DNA of 64,000 nucleotides from assembly GCF_026168105.1 (NCBI RefSeq), contig NZ_LBMW01000003.1:62001-126000 (forward strand), written 5' to 3'. The notes under the pieces are model-generated. The model was not told where the DNA came from, did not search any database, and was given only the letters and a program-made list of their open reading frames with translations. The DNA is from Streptomyces hygroscopicus. GTDB lineage: Bacteria; Actinomycetota; Actinomycetes; Streptomycetales; Streptomycetaceae. How positions within the stretch are numbered: position 1 is the stretch's first letter; every line of letters starts with the position of its first letter. Below are positions 16,495 through 24,176 of this stretch, piece by piece. The translations under genes and the position numbers were made by a program.

Positions 16495-17457
16495 TCAACG
16501 GCCGGCAGTGGCGCGGAACCAGTCGATCGTGCGCCGCAGGCCCTCCTCAGCGGCCACCTCGGGTTCCCAGCCGAGCTTGTCGCGGGCCAGGGTGATGTCC
16601 GGGCAGCGCACGGCCGGGTCGTCCGTCGGCCGCTCGATGAAGCGGATCTCCGACCTCGATCCGGTGAGCTCGATGACGAGGCGTGCCAGGTCGAGCATGG
16701 TGAGCTCGGCGGGACCGCCGATGTTGACGGGGCCGCGCATGCCGTGCGCCGCGCTCGCGAGGATGCCGCGGACGGTGTCGTCGACGTAGCACAGCGAGCG
16801 GGTCTGGTGGCCGTCCCCGGTCACGGTGAGGGGTTGGCCCTGCAACGCCTGCCGGACGAAGGTCGGCACCGCACGGCCGTCGTTGCCCCGCATCCGCGGG
16901 CCGTAGGTGGTGAAGAGCCGCACGATGGCGGTGTCGGTGCCCTTCGCATCGGAATGAGCGGTGGTGAGGGCCTCACCGAACCGCTTCGCTTCGTCGTACA
17001 CGCTCCGTGGTCCCACCGGGTTCACATGGCCCCAGTACCGCTCGTCCTGGGGGTGCTCCTGCGGGTCGCCGTAGACCTCGGACGTCGAGGCGAGCAGGAA
17101 GCGTGCTCCGGAGCGGCGCGCGAGCTCCAGGGCGTTGCGCGTACCGAGGCTGCCGGTCTCCATCGTGTGCAGGGGCAGGCGCAGATAGTCGGCGTGGGAG
17201 GCCGGGGAAGCGAGATGGAGTACGAGATCGGGAGGTCCCTCGACGGTGAGCCCCTCGGCGACGTTCTCCCGTACCAGCGTGAATCCGGGGCGGTCCAGCA
17301 GGGCGGACACATTCTCGGGGCGGCCGGTGCTGAAGTCGTCCACGCAGGTGACAGCCGCGCCCGCGTCCAGCAGGGCGGCGCACAGGTGCGAACCGACGAA
17401 CCCGGCGCCGCCGGTGACGACGGCGTGTTCCCACTCCCGTGACAAGGCGGTGCCCAT
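16495..17457 (-). CDS. NAD-dependent epimerase/dehydratase (UDP-glucuronate decarboxylase-like)
   Basis: 320 aa, extended SDR. The NAD-binding VTGGAGFVGSHL is at about residues 14-25, STSEVYGDP (catalytic Ser/Thr) near 123 and SVYDEAKRFGE (the YxxxK) near 155. The YDEAKR form and PTDDPAVRCPDITLAR near the C-terminus are typical of UDP-glucuronate decarboxylase and dTDP-glucose dehydratase relatives. Start ATG at 17457 with GGAGGAG upstream. It lies at the head of the glycosyltransferase genes and probably makes a sugar nucleotide for them. Confidence 0.85.
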   Translation of the reverse strand: MGTALSREWEHAVVTGGAGFVGSHLCAALLDAGAAVTCVDDFSTGRPENVSALLDRPGFTLVRENVAEGLTVEGPPDLVLHLASPASHADYLRLPLHTMETGSLGTRNALELARRSGARFLLASTSEVYGDPQEHPQDERYWGHVNPVGPRSVYDEAKRFGEALTTAHSDAKGTDTAIVRLFTTYGPRMRGNDGRAVPTFVRQALQGQPLTVTGDGHQTRSLCYVDDTVRGILASAAHGMRGPVNIGGPAELTMLDLARLVIELTGSRSEIRFIERPTDDPAVRCPDITLARDKLGWEPEVAAEEGLRRTIDWFRATAGR

Positions 17458-17899
17458 GCCGATCTCCTCCCTGCGCGGCCTCGTATCGGGCCTGCTCGAT
17501 GCCGGGTCGCTGACGTCGCGGAAGGCCCTCGAGTCCCCGATCAGCGCGCGCCTGCGATCGGAGTCCGTACTCCGATCAGCGTCCGTCGCCGGAGCGCGGG
17601 AAGCTCGGTGGTGTACGGCATCCAGGTGACTCACGCAGAGCGAGGACCGGTGGCTGCGCAGAGGGGGAGCGGAGGAGGGCACACAGCGGTCCGCACCAGT
17701 GGCCCCCCCGGCCGGGGAGCCGTCGAAGGGACACGCGTCCCCACCCGTCCGGTACCCGCACCGGCCCTGTGAGCAGCGATCCTTGCGCCTCGCGAGAACG
17801 GGTAGCCGTACGGCCCGAGTCGTTGGAGCGTCTCGAGCGGGCCTCGTCGGCAGGCGGCGACGAGGCGCCCGGTCGATCCTGAACCAGGAGGCAGCACCC
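17458..17899. other. Divergent promoter region of epimerase and GH15 genes
   Basis: 442 bp between divergent genes. It contains the inverted repeat at 17556-17577 and the direct 9-mer CGATCAGCG at 17539-17547 and 17574-17582. No gene is supported. Confidence 0.4.
17556..17577. promoter_or_regulatory. Inverted repeat, possible operator
   Basis: GATCGGAGT and ACTCCGATC are perfect 9-bp inverted arms separated by CCGT. It lies about 100 bp upstream of the epimerase ATG. The compact symmetry is operator-like; no regulator gene is adjacent. Confidence 0.35.
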
Positions 17900-19648
17900 A
17901 TGAGCACACCCTTTCCGCCCCACGCGCTGCACGACTACGCGTTGCTGGCCGACGGGGAGCGCGGGGCGCTGATCGGTCCGGACGGCGACATCGCCTGGCT
18001 GTGCGCACCCGCCTGGCACGACGACGCAGTCTTCGCCTCCCTCATCGGCGGCCGGGGCGTGTACGCCGTCACCCCGCGCGCCCGCCATGTCTTCGGCGGG
18101 TACTACGAGGAGGGCACCCTGATCTGGCGCAGCCGCTGGGTCACCACGGAAGGTCTGCTCGAGTGCCGCGAGGCCCTCGCCTTCCCCGGTGAGCCGGAGC
18201 GCCTCGTCCTGCTGCGGCAGCTGCGCGCCGTCGACGGTCCGGCCCACGTACGGGCCGTACTCGACCCGCACGCCGACTACGGCCGTGGCTCCCTTACTTC
18301 CGTGCACCGCAGCGACGACGGCCTGTGGTACCTGAACTCGGGGTCCCACCGCCTGCGGTGGCAGGGCGCCGCCCTGGCCGTCGCTCGCGGCCAGGGCCTG
18401 GCCGCCGAGATCGAACTGAAGCCCGGTCAGCGGCACGACCTGGTCCTGGAATGTTCCGCGTCGCCGCTGCCCCGCACGCCCCCGCAGGCCGAACAGGCCT
18501 GGGACGCGACCGAAGAGGCGTGGCGCAAGGCCGTGCCCGCGCTCGAACACACCATCGCCACGCCTGACGCGCGCCGTGCATATGCCGTCCTGCGCGGCCT
18601 GACCACCCCCGGCGGCGGGATGGTCGCGGCGGCCACCACCAGCCTGCCCGAACGCGCCGAGGAAGGGCGCAACTACGACTACCGGTACGTGTGGATCCGC
18701 GACCAGAGCTACGCGGGGCAGGCCGCGGCGGCCGCCGGGACTCCGCAGCTCCTGGACGCCGCCGTACGATTCGTCGGCGAGCGCCTGCGGGCCGACGGCC
18801 CGCATCTGGCACCCGCGTACACCGTGCACGGCACGCCCGTCCCCAACCAGCGTGAACTGGACCTGCCCGGCTACCCGGGCGGTTTCAGCCGGGTGGGCAA
18901 CCGGGTCAGGCAGCAGTTCCAGCTCGACTGCTTCGGCGAAGCCCTCCTCCTCTTCGCGGCGGCCGAACGCCTCAACCGGCTGGACGCCGACGCGTGGCGG
19001 GCGGTCGACCTCGCGGTGAGCGCCATCGCGGAACGCTGGCGGCAGCCCGACGCCGGGATCTGGGAGCTTGACGCCAGGCAGTGGACCCACAGCCGGCTGG
19101 CCTGCGTGGCAGGACTGCGTGCCATGGCCGCCGCGGCGCCGCGCCATCCGCTCGCCGACACCTGCACCCGTCTCGCCGACACCGTCCTCGCCGCCACCTC
19201 CAGGACCTGTCTGCACGCCGACGGCCACTGGCAGCGCGCGCCCGGTGACCCCGACGTGGACGCCGCGCTGCTGCTGCCCTCCGTACGCGGCGCGCTGCCC
19301 GCGGACGACGCCCGCACCCGGGCCACCGTTACCGCCTGCCACCGTCGGCTTTCCCACGACCACTTCGTCTACCGCTTCCGCCACGACGACCGGCCCCTCG
19401 AGGAAGCCGAGGGCGCGTTCCTGCTGTGCGGGTTCGTCATGGCGCTCGCCGAACACCAGCAGGGCCACCCGGTCGAGGCGCACCGCTGGTTCGAACGCAA
19501 CCGCGCCGCCTGCGGAGCCTCGGGTCTGTACGCGGAGGAGTTCGACATCGCCCAGCGCCAGTTGCGCGGCAACCTTCCGCAGGCGTTCGTCCACGCGCTG
19601 CTGCTGGAGACCGCGGCCCGCCTCGCCGAGGACCCGGACCGCACCTGA
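17900..19648 (+). CDS. Glycoside hydrolase family 15 (glucoamylase/trehalase-like)
   Basis: 582 aa. An N-terminal beta-sandwich-like domain (about 1-215) is followed by an (alpha/alpha)6 barrel. Conserved blocks include YDYRYVWIRDQSY near residue 260, GIWELDARQWTHSRLAC near 387, where the Glu is the general acid, and GLYAEEFD near 544, where the second catalytic Glu lies. GH15 enzymes cleave terminal alpha-glucosidic bonds by inversion; some actinobacterial members are trehalases. No signal peptide, so it is cytoplasmic. Start ATG at 17900 with AGGAGG 8 bases upstream. Divergent from the epimerase. Confidence 0.88.
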   Translation: MSTPFPPHALHDYALLADGERGALIGPDGDIAWLCAPAWHDDAVFASLIGGRGVYAVTPRARHVFGGYYEEGTLIWRSRWVTTEGLLECREALAFPGEPERLVLLRQLRAVDGPAHVRAVLDPHADYGRGSLTSVHRSDDGLWYLNSGSHRLRWQGAALAVARGQGLAAEIELKPGQRHDLVLECSASPLPRTPPQAEQAWDATEEAWRKAVPALEHTIATPDARRAYAVLRGLTTPGGGMVAAATTSLPERAEEGRNYDYRYVWIRDQSYAGQAAAAAGTPQLLDAAVRFVGERLRADGPHLAPAYTVHGTPVPNQRELDLPGYPGGFSRVGNRVRQQFQLDCFGEALLLFAAAERLNRLDADAWRAVDLAVSAIAERWRQPDAGIWELDARQWTHSRLACVAGLRAMAAAAPRHPLADTCTRLADTVLAATSRTCLHADGHWQRAPGDPDVDAALLLPSVRGALPADDARTRATVTACHRRLSHDHFVYRFRHDDRPLEEAEGAFLLCGFVMALAEHQQGHPVEAHRWFERNRAACGASGLYAEEFDIAQRQLRGNLPQAFVHALLLETAARLAEDPDRT

Positions 19649-19660
19649 CCGTGGCCGTGG

Positions 19661-19742
19661 CCCGCCCGGCATCTCCCGCGCCCGGCCCGGCATCTCCCGC
19701 GCCCGCCCGGCATCTCCCGCGCCCGGCCCGGCATCCCCGGCG
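19661..19742. repeat. Higher-order 41-bp tandem repeat (2 copies)
   Basis: Four sub-units of 20, 21, 20 and 21 bp (19661-19680, 19681-19701, 19702-19721, 19722-19742) alternate between CCCGCCCGGCATCTCCCGCG and a form with one extra G, so the true period is 41 bp twice. The last unit has diverged. It starts 12 bp after the GH15 stop. Confidence 0.7.
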
Positions 19743-19761
19743 CGACCGGTCATCAGCCCTC

Positions 19762-19827
19762 GGCCGACTGCGCACCGCCCCCGAGTCCTCCTCCGCCAGG
19801 CGGAACGGCTTTGACGCGCAGTCGGCC
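19762..19827. terminator. Nested inverted repeats between convergent genes
   Basis: GGCCGACTGCGC (19762-19773) and GCGCAGTCGGCC (19816-19827) are perfect 12-bp complements. Inside the 42-base loop lies a second short hairpin TCCGCC-A-GGCGGA. The element is between the GH15 (+) and transporter (-) 3' ends and probably ends both transcripts. Confidence 0.5.
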
Positions 19828-19849
19828 CGACCGGTCTGTGTCTCGTCAG

Positions 19850-20689
19850 TCAGTGCATGGTGGGTACCACGCGGCTGAGCCTCAGCACGCCCCACGCGAT
19901 GAGCCCGACCCCGATCGCCTCGGGCAGGAGCCACCAGCCGGTCCGGATCTCCTCCCCGAACAACGTGACGCCGAGCAGCAGGCTCACCGTGGCGTCACCG
20001 ATGGTCAGCGCCGGTTGTGACGCGGCGAGCCAGCCGGCCTGCAGCGCGTTTTCCAGCAGCAGGATCGCGCTGACACCCGTCAGCGCGAACCCGTAGGTCT
20101 GCCAGGACGAGAGGAAGGCGACGGGACCGCCGTCCGAGAACGTGCCCGAGGCGGACTTCAGCAACGCGGCGGTGAGGGCATTGCCGACGGCCGAGGCGGT
20201 GGCCAGCACCGCGGCCCGGAACAACGGAGGGCGTTCCGGGCGGGCCAGGACGACCGCCGCGCCCATGATCCCGAGGCACAGCGCCAGGGCCGGGATCCAG
20301 CGCACCATGGGCGCCTGGTTCTCGGTACCGGAGGGCGCGGCGGACCCGAGGACCAGAGCCAGCCCCATGACCACGCCGGTGATGGCCCACCAGGCCGCGC
20401 CCGGCAGATGGCGGTGCATCAGGGGCGCGGCGATCAGCAGCGCGAAGGGCAGTTCCAGGACGAAGAGCGGCTGTACCAGCGCCATCGGCCCGTTCACCAG
20501 GGCGAGAGCCTGGAACAGGGCGGCGCCGACGACCCCGCAGACACCGATCGCCCAGGCGGGGCGGTGCGCGAGCTGTCGCAGCAGACGCAGGCCTCCGCCG
20601 CGAGCGACCGTGGACGCCGCCTTGCGCTGGAAGGCGGTTCCCGCCGCATTGCTGGCGGCTCCCATGACGGCGAACAACGCGGCGAGCAC
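19850..20689 (-). CDS. DMT (EamA-like) family transporter
   Basis: 279 aa with about 9-10 hydrophobic helices and internal two-fold similarity, as in EamA/DMT proteins (for example AFQRKAAS early, then LLLGVTLFGEEIRTGWWLLPEAIG late, a typical DMT ending). Transport direction and substrate are unknown. I chose GTG at 20689, with GGAGAGG 5 bases upstream; an ATG at 20740 would add a 17-residue polar leader without a ribosome binding site. Confidence 0.8.
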   Translation of the reverse strand: MLAALFAVMGAASNAAGTAFQRKAASTVARGGGLRLLRQLAHRPAWAIGVCGVVGAALFQALALVNGPMALVQPLFVLELPFALLIAAPLMHRHLPGAAWWAITGVVMGLALVLGSAAPSGTENQAPMVRWIPALALCLGIMGAAVVLARPERPPLFRAAVLATASAVGNALTAALLKSASGTFSDGGPVAFLSSWQTYGFALTGVSAILLLENALQAGWLAASQPALTIGDATVSLLLGVTLFGEEIRTGWWLLPEAIGVGLIAWGVLRLSRVVPTMH

Positions 20690-21026
20690 GATCACCTCTC
20701 CAGCATGCCCCGGGGAGACGACCAGGGCCCTCCGGGCCATGGCGAGGGCCGCCGGAGAACCTGCCCGGGAGCCTGCGGCGACGAAGCGGCCGATCCGCAG
20801 TGGATCGGCGCCGTTCGTGTGGCTCGCGGACCGGACGGATTCTCGTACTCGCAGTTCGAGCACGCCGTCGTCCGCAGCCACCGCCTTTCTGCCGGCGCAC
20901 CGTTCACACCGGCCGGGGAACTGCCCGACTTCTTCTGGTGGGGAACACTCCTTGCGCGGTGGACCCTCATCGCGCCGCGAGGCGGTCGACTCCGGTCGGC
21001 ACCGCTCTGCGCTCGCGTCGGAGGCG
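20690..21026. other. Intergenic region, nothing recognised
   Basis: 337 bp between two minus-strand genes. It must hold the transporter promoter. A plus-strand open frame runs through it (around GELPDFFWWGTLLARW) but has no start context or known family. Confidence 0.3.
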
Positions 21027-21722
21027 TCACCCGGCCTGGTCGGGCTGGGCCTCGGCTTCGGGCGCCGTCGTCGGCTCCGAGGCATCCGAAGAGGTGTCGG
21101 AAGGGGTGTCGGAAGAGGTGTCCGACGCGGTGTAGAAGACGGAGGCGCCCTGCTTGCTCCGCTGAGCCTGGTTCCTGGCGACGAGCCCTTCGAGCGTGGT
21201 GCGTACGACGGTGACCTTGACGCTCCGCTCGGGATGGGCCTCACCGAGCGCGGTGGCGATCTCCGCCGCGGACCGCGGCTCGCTCTGCTGGCCGAGATGA
21301 CTCCGCACGAGTTCGACCAGCGTGGGCTGGGCCGTCTTCGTGGCCGAGGCCTTGCCCGCCGCCTTCTTGGCGTTCGCCCTCCTGGCGCTCGGCTTCTCGG
21401 CCGTCTTGGGCGCGGGGGTGTCCTTCTTCGCTCGAGTCCTCCTGCTCGGACCGGTCTCGGCCGAGGTCTTCCCACGGGGAGCGGGCACGGTGGCGGCGGT
21501 GGTCGTGGCCGCGGACTCGGCGGGTGCCGGTGCGACACCCAGCGCGCGTTGCATGTTCACAAGCACGGTGTGGTCGCGCTGCAGGTTGGTCAGCTGTTCC
21601 TGAAGTGCGGCGATCTCAGCACTGATGCGCTCCTGTTCCTTGACGTTCTGCTCGAGGTCGACGGTCACCTGCGCGGTGTACTGCGACGTCAGGTCCGTGG
21701 TGGCAGTGGTGCTCTCCGACAT
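21027..21722 (-). CDS. Coiled-coil, Lys/Ala-rich protein with a winged-helix-like end
   Basis: 231 aa. Residues about 15-60 form a heptad-rich helix (LEQNVKEQERISAEIAALQE). About 65-125 is an Ala/Thr/Pro/Lys-rich linker resembling histone-like DNA-binding tails (ARRANAKKAAGKASATK). About 130-190 looks like a small winged helix (TLVELVRSHLGQQ then VKVTVVRTTLEGLVAR). The tail is Asp/Ser/Thr-rich (DTSSDTPSDTSSDA). No exact family is known to me; I infer a nucleoid-associated or regulatory DNA-binding role. Start ATG at 21722. Confidence 0.65.
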   Translation of the reverse strand: MSESTTATTDLTSQYTAQVTVDLEQNVKEQERISAEIAALQEQLTNLQRDHTVLVNMQRALGVAPAPAESAATTTAATVPAPRGKTSAETGPSRRTRAKKDTPAPKTAEKPSARRANAKKAAGKASATKTAQPTLVELVRSHLGQQSEPRSAAEIATALGEAHPERSVKVTVVRTTLEGLVARNQAQRSKQGASVFYTASDTSSDTPSDTSSDASEPTTAPEAEAQPDQAG

Positions 21723-21842
21723 GGTGTTGACCTTTCGGTGGTTCGGCCGTGGTGAAGGAACCGTGGGCCGTGCATCACGACCGGAGCCAGTCGTTCCTCA
21801 CAAGGATGCCAGTTCCAGGGCTCCTTGTGATCGACTGATGCC

Positions 21843-22310
21843 GTGGAAGCCATATGGACAAGTGTCGTAGCGGTGGTGGGCACGCTGTTGGGTTCGGTGG
21901 TCACCCACACCTTCCAGCGTCTGGCGTCCAGGCGCGGTGAACTGTTCACTCGGTCCGAGGCACTCCGGCGGGAACGCATCACTGTCTACAGTGAGTTCGC
22001 CGCGGCAGTGGAGGACTACCGCCATGGGCAGGCGGAGCGCTGGTACCGCAAACAGGAGGAGCCGGAGGGGGAGGCGTTCCTCGCCTCGCGGGACGCGGCA
22101 CACCGCCTCCGTACGGCGGCCCGGCAGGCGCTCTACCGCGTCAGACTGCTCACTGATGACCGCGAAGTAGTCCTGGCGGCCGAGTGGGCCTATCAGTGCA
22201 CCCGCGATGTGTCGCATGCGCAGACTCCGGCGGACCGGGACACCCGGGACGTGCAAGCGCGGCTGGCCATTGAGGAGTTCGTGTCCCACGCCGCTCCGCT
22301 GGTGCGGTGA
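21843..22310 (+). CDS. Small membrane-anchored hypothetical protein
   Basis: 155 aa. It opens with one hydrophobic segment (IWTSVVAVVGTLLGSVVTH, residues about 4-22) and continues as a charged alpha-helical cytoplasmic part with many Arg/Glu (RRERITVYSEFAAAVEDYR). Proteins of this shape are common in streptomycetes and unannotated. The start is GTG at 21843 with only a weak ribosome binding site. It is divergent from the coiled-coil gene and lies upstream of the Imm49 wreck. Confidence 0.65.
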   Translation: MEAIWTSVVAVVGTLLGSVVTHTFQRLASRRGELFTRSEALRRERITVYSEFAAAVEDYRHGQAERWYRKQEEPEGEAFLASRDAAHRLRTAARQALYRVRLLTDDREVVLAAEWAYQCTRDVSHAQTPADRDTRDVQARLAIEEFVSHAAPLVR

Positions 22311-22549
22311 GCTGCACTGGCCGAGGCGGCTCCCAGGACGGCACCTCGACTTCATGGAGTCTGCGCTTGGCCCAGAACCACGTGCCCGACCCCCATCTGC
22401 CCATGCTCACCGTGCAATGGGCGGCCCATCTACGGAACCTGACGGCCGAACACCTCCCCACCCGAAACGGTGTGCGCCCGGCAGTCGGCGGAGAGGCCCT
22501 CGAGTGCGACCCGACACCGGGTACCCGATGTGCCGGAAGGCTCTGACGT

Positions 22550-23052
22550 CCGACAACGCGCCTTCGAGCCGGGGGAGTTGTGCGAGCGTCTGGCGCAGGA
22601 TCAGGGAAGCTGCGGCGCCGTCTTCGAGCTGGCTGTCGCGCACGCCCACGCGCGCTGCGGGACGGCCCCGACGCGGGCGAGCTGGAGACCCGGGAGGTGG
22701 GTCACGGCCATGCAGGTCGGTACCGCGCTGTTCGCCACGTCGCTCGAACAGGACGGCACGGTGGGATGCCGCATCGGCGACCGCGTGCCGGCGTTGCGCG
22801 CCCCCGGACCCGCGCCGTATGCCACCGTCTCATCACGCAGGACCAGGAAGCCTTTGCCCAGGCGCTCTCCGAGGCGCTCGTCCGTCACGAGCATTACTGG
22901 AGCGGCTCGAGCGAGTCGCGCATCCGGGTGGCATTGGGCCGCTCGCGGTGGTGTGTCACGCACAGGACGGGGACCTTCCGGTCGACACCACGTCGCCGTA
23001 TCTGCCGAAGTACCTGCTCAACCGGGCATGGTGCGGGGAATTCCGCACCTGA
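22550..23052 (+). pseudogene. Imm49-family immunity protein pseudogene (multiple frameshifts)
   Basis: Pieces of one protein appear in order but in different frames: GAVFELAVAHAHA, then GPDAGELETRE (about 22666-22697, another frame), VTAMQVGTALFA through GCRIGDRVPAL (about 22700-22800), ITQDQEAFAQALSEALVRHE (about 22838-22900), and GPLAVVCHAQDGDLPVDTTS then YLPKYLLNRAWCGEF ending at the stop at 23050-23052. This order and wording fit the actinobacterial Imm49 immunity family. At least four frame changes are needed and the central part of about 80 residues is missing between the third and fourth pieces. The gene is dead; no toxin partner is visible. Confidence 0.6.
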
Positions 23053-23134
23053 CCCGGACGGCTCCGGAATGACGGGGCGTCAGTGCCACGGCTAGGCCAA
23101 TCGGATGGTTCGTCATATTTTCCGTATGTCCGAC

Positions 23135-23163
23135 ATGACACGCCTTAAGATGATCTATATGTT
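23135..23163 (+). promoter_or_regulatory. Putative promoter of the secreted repeat protein
   Basis: ATGACA (23135-23140), a 17-base spacer and TATGTT (23158-23163) resemble a vegetative sigma promoter in an unusually AT-rich stretch. A small hairpin TCGGCT-AAC-AGCCGA follows at 23174-23188, inside the predicted leader, before AGGAG and the ATG at 23213. Confidence 0.4.
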
Positions 23164-23212
23164 CAATCTCGCATCGGCTAACAGCCGACGTGTCTGAGAC
23201 AGGAGAAGTGAC

Positions 23213-23845
23213 ATGGCAACGCGTTCCATCGCAGTTTCCGCCGCGATCGCTGCCGGCGCGGCTCTCGTGGCCACCGGCATCACCTACGCCTCCGCGGCTT
23301 CCGAGCCGGGTCAGGCGGCTCCGCTCGCACAGCAGGCCGCCGCCGTTCCCGCCGCCGCTCCCGTCGCCGCCCCCGAGGGCAACAACGGCAACGGCAACGA
23401 CAGGGGCAACGAGGGAAGGGGCAACGAGGGAAGGGGCGAGGAGGGAAGGGGTAACGAAGGCAGGTTCGACGAAGGCCGTGACGAGGGCTTCGGCTTCGGC
23501 CGCGAGGAGTTCGGCAAGATCCGGATCAACGAGCGGGACTACCCCGCCATCCCGGACGGCTGCGTCACGGTCGTCAGCGGCCTCGGTTCCAACAGCATCA
23601 ACGTCCGCAACGACAGCCACAAGACCGTCGAGGTCTTCAACGGTGCCACTTGCGACAACGGGGCTCCCATTGCCACCGTCGGCCCGTGGAGCCAGAGCGA
23701 CGGGCTGCACCCCCGCCACGTCAAGGGTGGTGTGAAGGTCAAGCACGGCGTTGTGGCCAGCTTCCGCGTTATTCGTCACCACGAGTTCTTCGAGCGTGGC
23801 GAGCGCGGCGAGCGTGGCGAGCGTGGCGAGCGCGGAGGGAAGTGA
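23213..23845 (+). CDS. Secreted protein with Arg-Gly-Asn/Glu-Gly repeats
   Basis: 210 aa. A signal peptide is evident (MATRSIAVSAAIAAGAAL, cleavage likely after ASA near residue 29). It is followed by an Ala/Pro linker, then a repeat block built on GNxGN and RGNEG (about residues 56-85), a compact domain with two Cys (DGCVTVVSGLGSNSI and GATCDNGAPI) and a C-terminal RGE tract, (GER)n-GGK. Start ATG at 23213 has AGGAG 9 bases upstream. The two-Cys domain could form one disulfide. Function is unknown; a cell-surface or matrix role is possible. Confidence 0.75.
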   Translation: MATRSIAVSAAIAAGAALVATGITYASAASEPGQAAPLAQQAAAVPAAAPVAAPEGNNGNGNDRGNEGRGNEGRGEEGRGNEGRFDEGRDEGFGFGREEFGKIRINERDYPAIPDGCVTVVSGLGSNSINVRNDSHKTVEVFNGATCDNGAPIATVGPWSQSDGLHPRHVKGGVKVKHGVVASFRVIRHHEFFERGERGERGERGERGGK

Positions 23846-23880
23846 CCCGGACCCTTCACGTATTACATCGAGAAGAGCCA

Positions 23881-23913
23881 GAACCCCGGCCCGCCGGAAT
23901 CGGGCCGGGGTTC
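23881..23913 (+). terminator. Strong terminator after the secreted protein gene
   Basis: GAACCCCGGCCCG (23881-23893) and CGGGCCGGGGTTC (23901-23913) form a perfect 13-bp stem with a 7-base loop, 35 bp after the stop codon. Confidence 0.85.
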
Positions 23914-24176
23914 CGGTCGTGCGGCCCTGACCGGCGTGCTCGGGTTCGAGCCTAAGCCTTCGGTGCGACACGCACGTGCCCTGAGCGCGGGGCCGCGGAG
24001 ACAGGGCGATGAGCGACAGCAACGGCGCGCTCGATCCGGGCGACACGTTCCGCTGTCCGGTACCACCTGGCCCGTTTCCGGATGCCGGTCCATAGGATTG
24101 CGCATTGTGTGGGCGTTGGGGGGAATCCTTGCTTCAAGAGGCAGAGAGGCATCAGGGCCGTACCGGGGGCGACGGC

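Noticed and set aside
14875..17442. 855-codon plus-strand open frame
   Set aside because: It is antisense to a glycosyltransferase, the GT9 relic and the epimerase; no domain is visible.
17576..19753. 725-codon minus-strand open frame
   Set aside because: Antisense to the GH15 gene, whose catalytic blocks are intact on the plus strand.
20690..21026. Plus-strand frame containing FSYSQFEHAVV and GELPDFFWWG
   Set aside because: Not recognised and lacking a start and ribosome binding site; could be chance in GC-rich DNA.
23937..23960. GGGTTCGAGCC resembling a tRNA T arm
   Set aside because: No acceptor, D or anticodon arms fit around it; it is a GC-rich dyad after a terminator.
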